From contig NZ_LR743507.1 of assembly GCF_902712855.1 (NCBI RefSeq), forward strand, positions 2,714,001-2,778,000: a stretch of 64,000 nt of DNA, written 5' to 3'. Both the position numbers and the translations under genes were made by a program. Shown piece after piece: positions 53,255 through 63,924 of this stretch. This DNA comes from Variovorax paradoxus. Lineage in GTDB: Bacteria; Pseudomonadota; Gammaproteobacteria; Burkholderiales; Burkholderiaceae_C. Within the stretch, counting starts at the first letter, position 1; every line of letters starts with the position of its first letter. The notes below the pieces were generated by a model. It was given only the letters and a program-made list of their open reading frames with translations, was not told where the DNA came from and ran no database searches.

Positions 53255-53929
53255 CTAGTCGCGGCGCGCGATCAGGTCGCTGAAGAGCTTATGTTCGCAT
53301 TCCGGATCGGAGCATTTCTCGCAAGGCCATGACCACGAGACGGGCTTCAATTCGGACAGGCCGCGCGAGCCGCGCGTGCGGCCTTCGTTGCTCGCGATGG
53401 AATTGATGGCGTTCCAGGCGCTGGCCAGGCGTTCGCCGCCGGTGCCGTGCACCACGGCGTACGAGAGCCTGGCGCCAGTGAGTGCGGCGCGCAGCAGCGT
53501 GTCGGTCGGCTGGCGTGCGTGCGGGCCGTCGCGCATGTCGTCGGCCACCCAGGGCAGGTCGAGCGCGGTCAGCAACGTGATGGCGTAGCGGCGTTGCGCG
53601 GCCAGCGCGTCGTCGTAGAGCGAGGTGTCGGCGAAGAGCTGCTCGCTGTAGACCGCGGTCATCAGCGCGGTGGTGTCGGCCACCACCACGCCCGAGCGCG
53701 CTGCGGCGTCGATGCGGCGGGTCTGCTCGTCGGCGATGGCCTGCTGTTCGTCGGGACGCGGCGTACGGCGTTCTCGCTCGCACCATTCGCGCAGGTACTC
53801 GCTCACCAACGTGGCCGGTGTGCCGCGGTCCTGCAGGCGTTGCGCGATGGCGCGCGCGAGCTCGGTCTTGCCGGTGCTCTCGGCGCCCACGAGCGCGATC
53901 ACGCAGCCGGTGGGCAGGGTGGGCGTCAT
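53255..53929 (-). CDS. NadR-like nicotinamide riboside kinase/ATPase with Cys-rich tail
   Basis: 224 residues. The P-loop GAESTGKTELARAIAQRL is at about 13-30, followed by VVADTTALMTAVYSEQLF and DLPWVADDMRDGPHARQP, matching the NadR kinase domain. It would phosphorylate nicotinamide riboside brought in by PnuC, whose gene overlaps its start (ATGA). The NadR adenylyltransferase and HTH domains are absent. The last 25 residues add PCEKCSDPECEHKLFSDLI, a Cys4/His cluster that could bind zinc or iron and is not part of NadR. Confidence 0.85.
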   Translation of the reverse strand: MTPTLPTGCVIALVGAESTGKTELARAIAQRLQDRGTPATLVSEYLREWCERERRTPRPDEQQAIADEQTRRIDAAARSGVVVADTTALMTAVYSEQLFADTSLYDDALAAQRRYAITLLTALDLPWVADDMRDGPHARQPTDTLLRAALTGARLSYAVVHGTGGERLASAWNAINSIASNEGRTRGSRGLSELKPVSWSWPCEKCSDPECEHKLFSDLIARRD

Positions 53930-54525
53930 GCGCGCACCGCCTTGGCCGCATCGGACGCATCCGCCGGCTTCGGCATGCGCTGCCGCCAAGCCAGGTAGCC
54001 CGCGACGCTCAGCACCGCGAACACCGCGTACAGGCCTACCGTGAGCCACAGGCCCTTGTGGATGAAGAGGCTCACGCTCACCACGTTCACCGCCAGCCAG
54101 ATCAACCAGTTTTCGATGAACTTGCGCCCGAGCAGGAACTGCCCGACCAGGCTCAGCCCGGTGGCGAAACCGTCCCACCACGGCACGTCGGTGTCGGTGA
54201 AGCGCCGCAGGAAGAGAGCGACGGCCGGCCATGCGAAGGCGCAGGCTGCCAGCGTGAGTGCAAGGCCGCGCGGCGAGAGCCGGCTGACCTGCAGCGCGCT
54301 GCCATCGGCGCGATGGCCGCGAAGCCATTGCGCCCAGCCCCACAGGGCGACGCAGGCAAAGAAGACTTGGAGCGAGGCATCGCCATAGATGCGCGCCTTG
54401 GCGAACACCGCCACATAGAGCAGCGAGCTGACGATGGCCAGCGGCCATCCCCAGTGGATCTCGCGCATGTTGCAGCCGACCATGGCGAGCGCCAGCAGCG
54501 CGGCGACGAATTCGAGCCAGCTCAC
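53926..54525 (-). CDS. pnuC: PnuC-family nicotinamide riboside transporter
   Basis: A 199-residue membrane protein with seven helices. Family features are LAMVGCNMREIHWGWPLAIV, VFAKARIYGDASLQVFFACV with GWAQWLRG, and LLGRKFIENWLIWLAVNVVS, where the WxxWxxxN substrate-binding motif is visible. It lets nicotinamide riboside diffuse in, trapped by the kinase encoded next. The start is GTG at 54525. Together the two genes form a minimal NAD salvage operon. Confidence 0.92.
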   Translation of the reverse strand: MSWLEFVAALLALAMVGCNMREIHWGWPLAIVSSLLYVAVFAKARIYGDASLQVFFACVALWGWAQWLRGHRADGSALQVSRLSPRGLALTLAACAFAWPAVALFLRRFTDTDVPWWDGFATGLSLVGQFLLGRKFIENWLIWLAVNVVSVSLFIHKGLWLTVGLYAVFAVLSVAGYLAWRQRMPKPADASDAAKAVRA

Positions 54526-54616
54526 AGGAGAGCCCCAGAGCAGGAATGCCGGGGCCGAGAGAAGTTCCAGGATCAGACTCGCCCCCGGAGGGCACCGCCG
54601 CAGTCTGTTCGTGGGA

Positions 54617-54706
54617 CACCGCAGAACCGGCGTTGCCGGGCTGCAGGCATCGCCCCCTGCAAGGGGGTTGGCGAAGCGACACGAAGTGCGCGAAGACGGG
54701 GGGTCA
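54617..54706 (-). repeat. Dispersed stop-codon-abutting repeat, copy D
   Basis: In the sense of ftsB (stop 54709-54711) it reads GACCCCCCGTCTTCGCGC, GTGTCGCTTCGC, then CCCCCTTGCAGGGGG and GCCCGGCAACGCCGGTTC. It has the same order and polarity as copies A-C, directly after the stop codon. Confidence 0.8.
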
Positions 54707-54708
54707 TC

Positions 54709-54987
54709 CTAATGAGCGATCTGCACGAACACTTCGTTCGGCTTGACCATGCCGAGCTCCGCGCGGGCGCGTTCCTCGACCATCTCGAGGCCGTCCTTGA
54801 GGTCGTTGACCTCGGAAGTCAGGCGCTCGTTGGTCAGCGCGGCCTTGGCGTTGGCATCCTTCTGGTCGGCCAGCTTGGTCCGCAGCTGTGCCACGTCGCG
54901 CACGCTGCCGCGCCCGTTCCACAACTGCCACTGCAGGATGGCCAGCAGGAGCAGCAGGATGATCGGTGGAACGAGACGGGCGCGCAT
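54709..54987 (-). CDS. ftsB: Cell division protein FtsB
   Basis: A bitopic divisome protein that joins FtsL and FtsQ. The 92 residues have one N-terminal membrane helix (LVPPIILLLLLAILQWQLW) and a periplasmic coiled coil (LRTKLADQKDANAKAALTNE, VNDLKDGLEMVEERARAELG) ending MVKPNEVFVQI, all typical. It lies 21 bases after eno on the same strand, the common gammaproteobacterial and betaproteobacterial pairing. Confidence 0.92.
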   Translation of the reverse strand: MRARLVPPIILLLLLAILQWQLWNGRGSVRDVAQLRTKLADQKDANAKAALTNERLTSEVNDLKDGLEMVEERARAELGMVKPNEVFVQIAH

Positions 54988-55008
54988 GACGCGGGCGTTC
55001 GACGCGCG

Positions 55009-56292
<1,284 letters not shown>

Positions 56293-56350
56293 CTTTTGTC
56301 TTTCTCTTTCGGTTCTCTTTGGCGGATGAATAAAAAATGGGGCAGGGGGC

Positions 56351-56634
56351 TCAGAGCCCTTCGACGGCGATCATGTTCATGATCGCGGCGCCGGCACGCG
56401 CTTCGCGAGCCTTGAGGTATTCGGGCGTCTCGTAGAAGGCCTTGGCCTGCTCGAAGCTCGCGAACTTGAGCACGACCACGCGGGTGGGCTTCCAGTCGCC
56501 CTCGAGCGGCTGCACCTGGCCGCCGCGCACGCACACCTCGGCGCCGTGCGCCTGCATGGCGGCGCTCGACCACTTCTTGTATTCCTCGTACTGCGTCGGG
56601 TTGGTCACCTCGACGTGAGCGATGACGTAGCCGC

Positions 56635-56638
<4 letters not shown>
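56351..56638 (-). CDS. DUF1330-family protein
   Basis: A 95-residue ferredoxin-fold (dimeric alpha/beta barrel) protein: MSGYVIAHVEVTNPTQYEEY, VVVLKFASFEQAKAFYETPE and YLKAREARAGAAIMNMIAVE. The family has no settled function; relatives are monooxygenase-like or stress-linked. Its ATG overlaps the pyrG stop (ATGA) and eno follows, so it is locked into the pyrG-eno transcript. Confidence 0.87.
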
Positions 56639-58314
<1,676 letters not shown>

Positions 58315-58356
58315 GCCAGTTCCGGACGCTGTGAATCCGGGCAGTGGGAAATTGCG

Positions 58357-58362
58357 ATTATA
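58357..58362 (-). promoter_or_regulatory. Probable -10 element of pyrG
   Basis: TATAAT on the minus strand, 43 bases before the pyrG ATG. No good -35 hexamer is seen at standard spacing, so the assignment is tentative. Confidence 0.45.
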
Positions 58363-58438
58363 GGTGTGCCCTTCGCGACACCTTCCGCCAAGGGCTTGTT
58401 GCCTTGGGGCCGATGGCATGTGAGCAACAATACGCCCT

Positions 58439-59662
58439 ATGCAAGACCTCGCCGGAAAACACATTGTCCTGGGCCTTACCGGCGGTATCGCCTGCTACAA
58501 GTCGGCCGAACTCTGCCGGCTTTTCGTCAAGGCGGGCGCGACCGTCCAGGTCGTGATGACCGAGGCTGCCGAGCAGTTCATCACGCCGGTCACCATGCAG
58601 GCGCTTTCGGGGCGCACCGTATACACCTCGCAGTGGGATACCCGCGAACCCAACAACATGCCTCACATCAACCTCAGCCGGGAGGCCGATGCGATTGTGC
58701 TGGCACCCTGCAGCGCCGACTTCGTCGCGCGGCTGGTGCAGGGGCGCTCCGACGACCTGTTGAGCCTCATGTGCCTGGCCCGTCCGATGGACCGTGTTCC
58801 GCTGTTGATCGCGCCGGCCATGAACCGTGAGATGTGGGCCCATCCGGCCACCCAGCGCAACCTGATGCAGGTCGCGGACGACGGCGCGATCGTGCTCGGC
58901 GTCGGCAGCGGCTGGCAGGCCTGCGGCGAGACCGGCGACGGCCGCATGCTCGAGCCGGCGCAACTGCTGGAGGACATCACCGCCTTCTTCAGCCCCAAGC
59001 TGCTGGCGGGGCAGAAGGTGCTGGTCACCGCCGGTCCGACCTTCGAGGCACTCGATCCGATCCGCGGCATCACCAACCATTCGTCCGGGAAGATGGGCTT
59101 CGCCATCGCCCGCGCGGCCCGCGAGGCGGGCGCGGAGGTCACGCTGGTGGCCGGTCCGGTGCACCTGCCGACGCCGCGGGGTGTCAACCGCATCGATGTG
59201 CTTTCCGCGCAGGACATGCTCGAGGCGACCACCCGGGCTGCGGAATCTGCTAGCGTTTTCGTAGCAACTGCCGCAGTGGCAGACTGGCGCCCCGCGACCC
59301 AGAGCGATCAGAAGATCAAGAAGGACGGCAGTGGCAAGACACCGGTGCTCGAGTTCGTCGAGAACGCCGACATCCTTCTGACCGTGGCGCGCAGCGAACG
59401 CGCACAGTCGAAGAAGCTTTTCTGCGTGGGCTTCGCCGCCGAGAGCGAGAACCTCGTCGAGCATGCCAAGGCCAAGCGCCAGCGCAAAGGGATTCCGCTG
59501 CTGGTCGGCAACATCGGCCCGCTGACGTTCGGGCAGGACGACAACGCGCTGTTGCTGGTGGATGCCAATGGCGTGCGTGAGCTCCCGCGCGCGTCCAAGC
59601 TCACGCTCGCGCGCGAGCTCATGACCGAGATCGCCGCACGACTTCCCGACTGGAGGGTCTGA
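58439..59662 (+). CDS. coaBC: Bifunctional phosphopantothenoylcysteine decarboxylase/synthetase
   Basis: Performs two steps of coenzyme A synthesis. The N-terminal CoaC flavoprotein part shows LGLTGGIACYKSAELCRLFV, the His in NNMPHINLSREADAIVLAPC and APAMNREMWAHPATQRN. The CoaB part (from about 195) shows VLVTAGPTFEALDPIRGITN, NHSSGKMGFAIARAA and AAVADWRPATQSDQKIKKDG. The 407 residues match family length. It is divergent from pyrG and followed at once by an unknown gene and dut. Confidence 0.96.
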   Translation: MQDLAGKHIVLGLTGGIACYKSAELCRLFVKAGATVQVVMTEAAEQFITPVTMQALSGRTVYTSQWDTREPNNMPHINLSREADAIVLAPCSADFVARLVQGRSDDLLSLMCLARPMDRVPLLIAPAMNREMWAHPATQRNLMQVADDGAIVLGVGSGWQACGETGDGRMLEPAQLLEDITAFFSPKLLAGQKVLVTAGPTFEALDPIRGITNHSSGKMGFAIARAAREAGAEVTLVAGPVHLPTPRGVNRIDVLSAQDMLEATTRAAESASVFVATAAVADWRPATQSDQKIKKDGSGKTPVLEFVENADILLTVARSERAQSKKLFCVGFAAESENLVEHAKAKRQRKGIPLLVGNIGPLTFGQDDNALLLVDANGVRELPRASKLTLARELMTEIAARLPDWRV

Positions 59663-60123
59663 TGAATCCGCAATGGAACACGCCGCCCAACGGCGACTTC
59701 GCCCGCTATGTCGAGAGGCTGTCCGCCCAGGCCGCACTGCCGAAACGCGGGGCGAACCAGGGCGAGCCCGGCCTGGACGTCGGCATGACGCCGTCCCCCG
59801 GTCAACAGGGACCGGTGTCGGCCGCCATGCAGCGCGCCGAACAGATTTCCCTGCCCAACGGCGAAGTTCCGAAGCGTGAGCCCGGCTCCTTCGATCCGGT
59901 GCTGCTCAAGGTCATGGGTGCCGTGGGCGCAGTGGTCTTCCTGGTCCTGTGGGCGGCCGGCGTGCCTTTCGGCGTGCTGGCGCTGCTCGCGGGCGTGGCC
60001 GTCTGGTTCGGCAGGAAACTGAAGGGCGTGAAGCTCACTCCGGGCATCGCCAAATGGCAGCAGGTGCTCGAGGACGCGGCACGCAGGCAAAGAGAACAGC
60101 AACAGAAGCAAGGCAGCAAATAA
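59662..60123 (+). CDS. Membrane-anchored protein of unknown function
   Basis: 153 residues. A polar N-terminal 75 residues (MNPQWNTPPNGDFARYVERL, PSPGQQGPVSAAMQRAEQIS) is followed by a hydrophobic hairpin (VLLKVMGAVGAVVFLVLWAA, VPFGVLALLAGVAVWFG) and a basic C-terminal tail rich in Gln/Lys. I recognise no family. Its ATG overlaps the coaBC stop by one base (TGATG) and dut starts directly after its stop, so it is firmly inside the coaBC-dut operon. Confidence 0.75.
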   Translation: MNPQWNTPPNGDFARYVERLSAQAALPKRGANQGEPGLDVGMTPSPGQQGPVSAAMQRAEQISLPNGEVPKREPGSFDPVLLKVMGAVGAVVFLVLWAAGVPFGVLALLAGVAVWFGRKLKGVKLTPGIAKWQQVLEDAARRQREQQQKQGSK

Positions 60124-60570
60124 GTGAAAGTCGACGTCCGTATCCTCGATCCGCGCATGGTGGATCAATTGCCCGCATATGCCACCCCCGGAAGCGCCGG
60201 CCTCGATCTGCGGGCGTGTCTCGACGCCCCCATCACGCTGGAGCCCAACGGCTGGCAACTGGTGGGCACAGGCATCGCGATCCACCTCGCGGACCCTGCC
60301 TATGCAGCGATGATCCTTCCGCGCTCGGGCCTGGGCCACAAGCATGGCATCGTGCTTGGCAACCTGGTGGGCCTGATCGACAGCGACTACCAGGGCGAAC
60401 TCAAGATCAGTGCCTGGAACCGCAGCGACACGCCTTTCGTGCTGAATCCGATGGAGCGTCTGGCGCAATTGGTGATCGTGCCGGTGGTGCAGGCGCAGTT
60501 TCGTGTGGTCACAGAATTTGCACCCACGCAACGAGGCGAGGGTGGCTACGGCTCGACCGGCAAGCACTAA
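60124..60570 (+). CDS. dut: dUTP diphosphatase
   Basis: Hydrolyses dUTP to dUMP, keeping uracil out of DNA and supplying dTMP synthesis. The 148 residues show the five trimeric dUTPase motifs: GSAGLDLRACLD, ILPRSGLGHKHG, GLIDSDYQGELKISAWN, ERLAQLVIVPVV and the C-terminal arm RGEGGYGSTGKH. The start is a GTG immediately after the preceding TAA. The coaBC-dut linkage is widespread in proteobacteria. Confidence 0.96.
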   Translation: MKVDVRILDPRMVDQLPAYATPGSAGLDLRACLDAPITLEPNGWQLVGTGIAIHLADPAYAAMILPRSGLGHKHGIVLGNLVGLIDSDYQGELKISAWNRSDTPFVLNPMERLAQLVIVPVVQAQFRVVTEFAPTQRGEGGYGSTGKH

Positions 60571-60752
60571 GCCTTTTATGACTGCGAGCCTGAGGAGAAC
60601 CTGAGTTTCCAGGCGGTAAAGATCGGAACTGCGGGCCGGCTGGAAGCCTCGAAGGTTTCAGTGTGTGTTTTGCGTCATCGCGGCGAGTGCTGCCGCGTTA
60701 GGCACACGCGGGTGCACTCTTCTGCACCGTTCTATCCGAGGAGCCTCTCAAC

Positions 60753-61253
60753 ATGAAGATCTCAATGCGCTTCGTTTCCGTCACCGCGTCCGTGCTGGCC
60801 GTGGCCACGCTCACGGCCTGCGTGGCGCCGGCGCCGGTCTACCAGACATCGCGCTATCCATACCAGGCGCCGCCGCAGGCCATTCAGTACCAGGAAGCTT
60901 CCTACGTCGAATACGGCCATGTGGCCAACATCGAGGTCCTGCGCAGCGAAACGGCCGGCACCGGCACGACCGGCGGCGGTGCCGTTGCCGGTGGCGTCAT
61001 CGGTGGCGTGGTCGGCAATCAGTTCGGCCGAGGCAACGGCCGGGCGGCAGCCACTGCACTGGGCATCGTGGGCGGTGCCTTGCTGGGCAACACCATCGAG
61101 GCGCAGCAGAATGGACCGCGCGCCTACGAAATCTATCGAGTGTCGGTGCAGACCGACCGCGGCGGCTACCGTGCGTTCGACGTGCAGAGCCCCGGCGACC
61201 TGCGCATCGGCGACCGCGTGCGCATCGACAACGGCCAGATCTCTCGCATGTAA
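60753..61253 (+). CDS. Glycine-zipper outer-membrane lipoprotein
   Basis: 166 residues. Lipoprotein signal with lipobox LTAC (Cys near residue 24), a Tyr/Pro-rich stretch, then a glycine-zipper 2TM segment (GGGAVAGGVIGGVVGNQFGR, ALGIVGGALLGNTIE) and a C-terminal region YRVSVQTDRGGYRAFDVQSP. This is the SlyB/Rick_17kDa type of envelope lipoprotein. The 182-base region before it, 60571-60752, shows only a small GCGGC/GCCGC hairpin and a GAGGAG binding site. A terminator follows. Confidence 0.87.
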   Translation: MKISMRFVSVTASVLAVATLTACVAPAPVYQTSRYPYQAPPQAIQYQEASYVEYGHVANIEVLRSETAGTGTTGGGAVAGGVIGGVVGNQFGRGNGRAAATALGIVGGALLGNTIEAQQNGPRAYEIYRVSVQTDRGGYRAFDVQSPGDLRIGDRVRIDNGQISRM

Positions 61254-61271
61254 GCCGACCTTGGATGCATG

Positions 61272-61301
61272 AAAAAGCCGGGCACTGCCCGGCTTTTTGT
61301 T
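61272..61301 (+). terminator. Intrinsic terminator after the glycine-zipper gene
   Basis: AAAAAGCCGGGC (61272-61283), loop ACT, GCCCGGCTTTTT (61287-61298). The run is also A-rich on the other side, so it can serve the convergent SlyD-type gene, which ends at 61320. Confidence 0.9.
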
Positions 61302-61319
61302 TGGAAGGCACAGCGCGTT

Positions 61320-61844
61320 TCAGTGCAGCGTCTGGTTGCCGGGCGCCATCGGCGCCACCTTGAAGAATCCCGTGCCGGCCGAGCCGCGGCCCACTTCCTC
61401 TTCGGTCGCCTCGCGCACCGAACGCACCGTGATGTCGAGCCGGATCGCGATGCCCGCGAGCGGGTGATTGCCGTCGAGCACGAGGTGGTCCGGATAGATT
61501 TCGGCCACCGTGTAGATCGTGTCCTTGGGGATCGTGTCGCTCACGCCTTTGGGCAGGGCAGAACCATCGAAGGTCATGCCTTCCTCGGTGCCTTCGGGGA
61601 AGAGCGAGCGAGGTTCGAGAAAAAGCAGCTGGTCGTTGAAGTCGCCGAAGCCTTGCTCGGGTTCGATCTGCAGTTGCACGCGGGCGCCGGGCTCGTGGCC
61701 ACGCAGGGCAGCCTCGATCACCTCGAAGAGATCGTCGCCGCCGATCAGGAATTCAACGGGTTCGTCGAGCACGTCCAGCACATCGCCGAGCGTGTCTTTC
61801 ATCGTCCAGGTCAAGCCGACCACGCATTGTTCAGAGATTTCCAT
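61320..61844 (-). CDS. SlyD-type FKBP peptidyl-prolyl isomerase
   Basis: 174 residues. FKBP core with the IF chaperone insert: VVGLTWTMKDTLGDVLDVLD, PVEFLIGGDDLFEVIEAALR, GHEPGARVQLQIEPEQGFGD and VLDGNHPLAGIAIRLDITVR, the last being the SlyD GNHPLAG motif. The metal-binding His-rich tail of E. coli SlyD is absent. It is a cytosolic folding helper. Its start is only 14 bases from the start of the divergent RoxA-type gene, and GGGAGA serves as its ribosome binding site. Confidence 0.9.
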   Translation of the reverse strand: MEISEQCVVGLTWTMKDTLGDVLDVLDEPVEFLIGGDDLFEVIEAALRGHEPGARVQLQIEPEQGFGDFNDQLLFLEPRSLFPEGTEEGMTFDGSALPKGVSDTIPKDTIYTVAEIYPDHLVLDGNHPLAGIAIRLDITVRSVREATEEEVGRGSAGTGFFKVAPMAPGNQTLH

Positions 61845-61858
61845 TGCAGAATTCTCCC

Positions 61859-63001
61859 ATGGAGATTACACAACCGCTGCCGTTGCTCGGCGGCCTGAGT
61901 GCCGCGCAGTTCATGCGGCGGTACTGGCAGAAGAAACCCTTGCTCGTCCGCCAGGCGATACCCGACATGGTGCCACCGATCGAACGCAGTGAGTTGTTCG
62001 CGCTGGCCGAACGCGAGGATGTCGAGTCGCGCTTGATTCGCCACGGCAAGTCCGGGTGGTCGCTCAGGCACGGCCCATTGGTGCGCCGCGCCTTGCCCTC
62101 GTTGAAGCAGCCTGCGTGGACGCTGCTGGTGCAGGGCGTCGACCTGCACCACGAGGGCGTTCACGAACTGATGCGGCAGTTCCGCTTCCTGCCTGACGCG
62201 CGTCTCGACGATCTCATGATCAGCTATGCGAGCGACACCGGCGGGGTCGGCGCGCATTTCGACAGTTACGACGTGTTTCTGCTGCAGGCGCATGGGCGCC
62301 GCCGCTGGTCGATCGGCAAGCAGAGCGACTTGCGCCTGCAGCCTGGCGTGCCCTTGAAGATTCTCGAGAACTTCGAGCCCGAGCAGACGTTCGTGCTAGA
62401 GCCCGGCGACATGCTCTACCTGCCGCCGCGTTATGCACACGACGGCGTGGCCGTGGGCGACGACTGCATGACGTATTCCATCGGCCTGCGCTCTTCGGCA
62501 CTGGGCGAGCTCGGTGCCGATCTGCTCGCGCGCATGGCACAGGCCTATTCGGAGGACCTCGAGGACGCGGGCCCGGCCGAACTCGCACGCTATCGCGATC
62601 CGACGCAGCCGGCCGTCGATGCGCCGGCCCGAATGCCCGATGCATTGCAAGGCTTTGCACGCAAGGCCATCGAGGCCGCGTTGCGCGACGCCGATGCGGT
62701 CGATCGTGCGCTCGGCGAATCCCTGACCGAACCCAAGGCCAACGTGTGGTTCGGCGAGGGCGGCGAAATGCCCGGCACGGCACAACACGTGGCGCTGGAC
62801 CGCCGCACGCGCATGCTCTACGACGCGCGCCACATTTTCATCAACGGCGAGAGCTTCCGCGCGGGCGGTGCCGACGCCACCTTGATGCGCAAGCTGGCCG
62901 ACCGGCGCGCGCTGGGTGCGCGCGAACTGGCACGCGCGAGCGAGGGTGCGCTCGCGCTGTTGGCCGAGTGGTGCGAAGCAGGGTGGCTCCATGCCCGATG
63001 A
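61859..63001 (+). CDS. Ribosomal protein L16 arginine hydroxylase-type (RoxA/YcfD) oxygenase
   Basis: 380 residues. A JmjC/cupin 2-oxoglutarate- and Fe(II)-dependent oxygenase. It begins PLPLLGGLSAAQFMRRYWQK with KKPLLVRQA, the iron ligands are in GVGAHFDSYDVFLLQAHGRR (HxD) and LPPRYAHDGVAVGDD (distal His), and a C-terminal winged-helix region follows. In E. coli the homologue hydroxylates L16. The ATG at 61859 is used; a TTG at 61844 is less likely. The last 11 bases overlap the next gene. Confidence 0.9.
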   Translation: MEITQPLPLLGGLSAAQFMRRYWQKKPLLVRQAIPDMVPPIERSELFALAEREDVESRLIRHGKSGWSLRHGPLVRRALPSLKQPAWTLLVQGVDLHHEGVHELMRQFRFLPDARLDDLMISYASDTGGVGAHFDSYDVFLLQAHGRRRWSIGKQSDLRLQPGVPLKILENFEPEQTFVLEPGDMLYLPPRYAHDGVAVGDDCMTYSIGLRSSALGELGADLLARMAQAYSEDLEDAGPAELARYRDPTQPAVDAPARMPDALQGFARKAIEAALRDADAVDRALGESLTEPKANVWFGEGGEMPGTAQHVALDRRTRMLYDARHIFINGESFRAGGADATLMRKLADRRALGARELARASEGALALLAEWCEAGWLHAR

Positions 63002-63494
63002 CGTGCGACCCGCGTCGCTGAGCGAAGGCCGTTTCGACGGTCGCGCGGAGTTCGATGCCATCCTTCGCGCCGCGCTGTCGGCTGCGGCGCAGCACGGTTG
63101 GAAGGAGATCGTCTTCAGCGACCCCGATTTCGCCGACTGGCCGCTGGGCGAGCGCGCGAGCATCGAAGCATTGCAGGCCTGGTCCGCAAGCGGCCGGCGG
63201 CTTGTGCTGCTGGCACAGCGCTTCGACGTGCTGGAGCGCGCGCATGCGCGCTTCGTGCCGTGGCGCCGCATGTGGGACCACATCATCGAGTGTCGCGCCA
63301 CCGGCAAGGCCGCGGGTGCCGAAGTGCCCAGCGCGATCTGGACGCCCGCGTGGTTCGTGCATCGCATCGATCCCGAACGAAGCAGGGGCGTGAGCGGCAC
63401 CGATGCTGCCTCGCGCCGCGCGTTGCGCGAGGCCATCGACGAGTGCTGGCGCCTGGCGCGACCGGCCTTTCCGGCATCGACGCTCGGCTTGTAA
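62991..63494 (+). CDS. Conserved protein of unknown function downstream of the RoxA-type gene
   Basis: 167 residues, cytosolic, no recognised domain. It shows a pattern GWKEIVFSDPDFADWPLGER, ALQAWSASGRRLVLLAQRFD and ARFVPWRRMWDHIIECRATG, with many Trp and Arg. The final part repeats Arg/Ala-rich helices (ASRRALREAIDECWRLARPA). It overlaps the oxygenase gene by 11 bases, so it is co-translated with it. Its role may relate to the same process, but nothing shows which. Confidence 0.75.
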   Translation: MPDDVRPASLSEGRFDGRAEFDAILRAALSAAAQHGWKEIVFSDPDFADWPLGERASIEALQAWSASGRRLVLLAQRFDVLERAHARFVPWRRMWDHIIECRATGKAAGAEVPSAIWTPAWFVHRIDPERSRGVSGTDAASRRALREAIDECWRLARPAFPASTLGL

Positions 63495-63588
63495 GCCAAT
63501 GCCGCGAATGCGGCGCGCAGACACATTCCTCCCTGGATGCAGGTCTAGAATTTTTTCATTCCAGACCTTCATTGCCAAAGGAGATTCC

Positions 63589-63855
63589 ATGAAGAAGTCA
63601 TCGTCCGTCCTGGTCGCCTCGCTGATTGCCGCTGCAGCGCTCGTCGCTTGCGGAAAGAAGGAGGATGCCGCGCCGGCGGTTGTGACGCCGCCTCCTGCGC
63701 CCGTGACCGAGCCCGCGCCACCCGCTGCAGCGCCGGCACCCGCACCCTCTACCGATTCGGGCGCTGCAGCGCCCGCACCGGGCGCCTCGTCGGCGCTCGA
63801 TGCCGCGAACGCTGCGACCGAAGCCGCAAAGAAGAACGAAGCGCCCAAGCAGTAA
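63589..63855 (+). CDS. Small Pro/Ala-rich lipoprotein
   Basis: 88 residues. Lipoprotein signal (VLVASLIAAAALVACGKKED, lipobox LVAC, Cys at about 21), then a low-complexity Pro/Ala stretch (PPPAPVTEPAPPAAAPAPAP) and an Ala-rich helical tail ending KKNEAPKQ. It is probably a tethered envelope spacer or a small unknown lipoprotein. AAAGGAGA precedes the ATG and a terminator follows. Confidence 0.8.
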   Translation: MKKSSSVLVASLIAAAALVACGKKEDAAPAVVTPPPAPVTEPAPPAAAPAPAPSTDSGAAAPAPGASSALDAANAATEAAKKNEAPKQ

Positions 63856-63878
63856 ACCGCAGCTCGGCATTCGCCATG

Positions 63879-63908
63879 AAAAAGCCGCCCCGAGGCGGCT
63901 TTTTTTTG
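63879..63908 (+). terminator. Intrinsic terminator after the small lipoprotein gene
   Basis: AAAAAGCCGCC (63879-63889), loop CCGA, GGCGGCTTTTT (63894-63904), followed by more Ts. Confidence 0.92.
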
Positions 63909-63924
63909 GGCGCAGATCAGCTGT

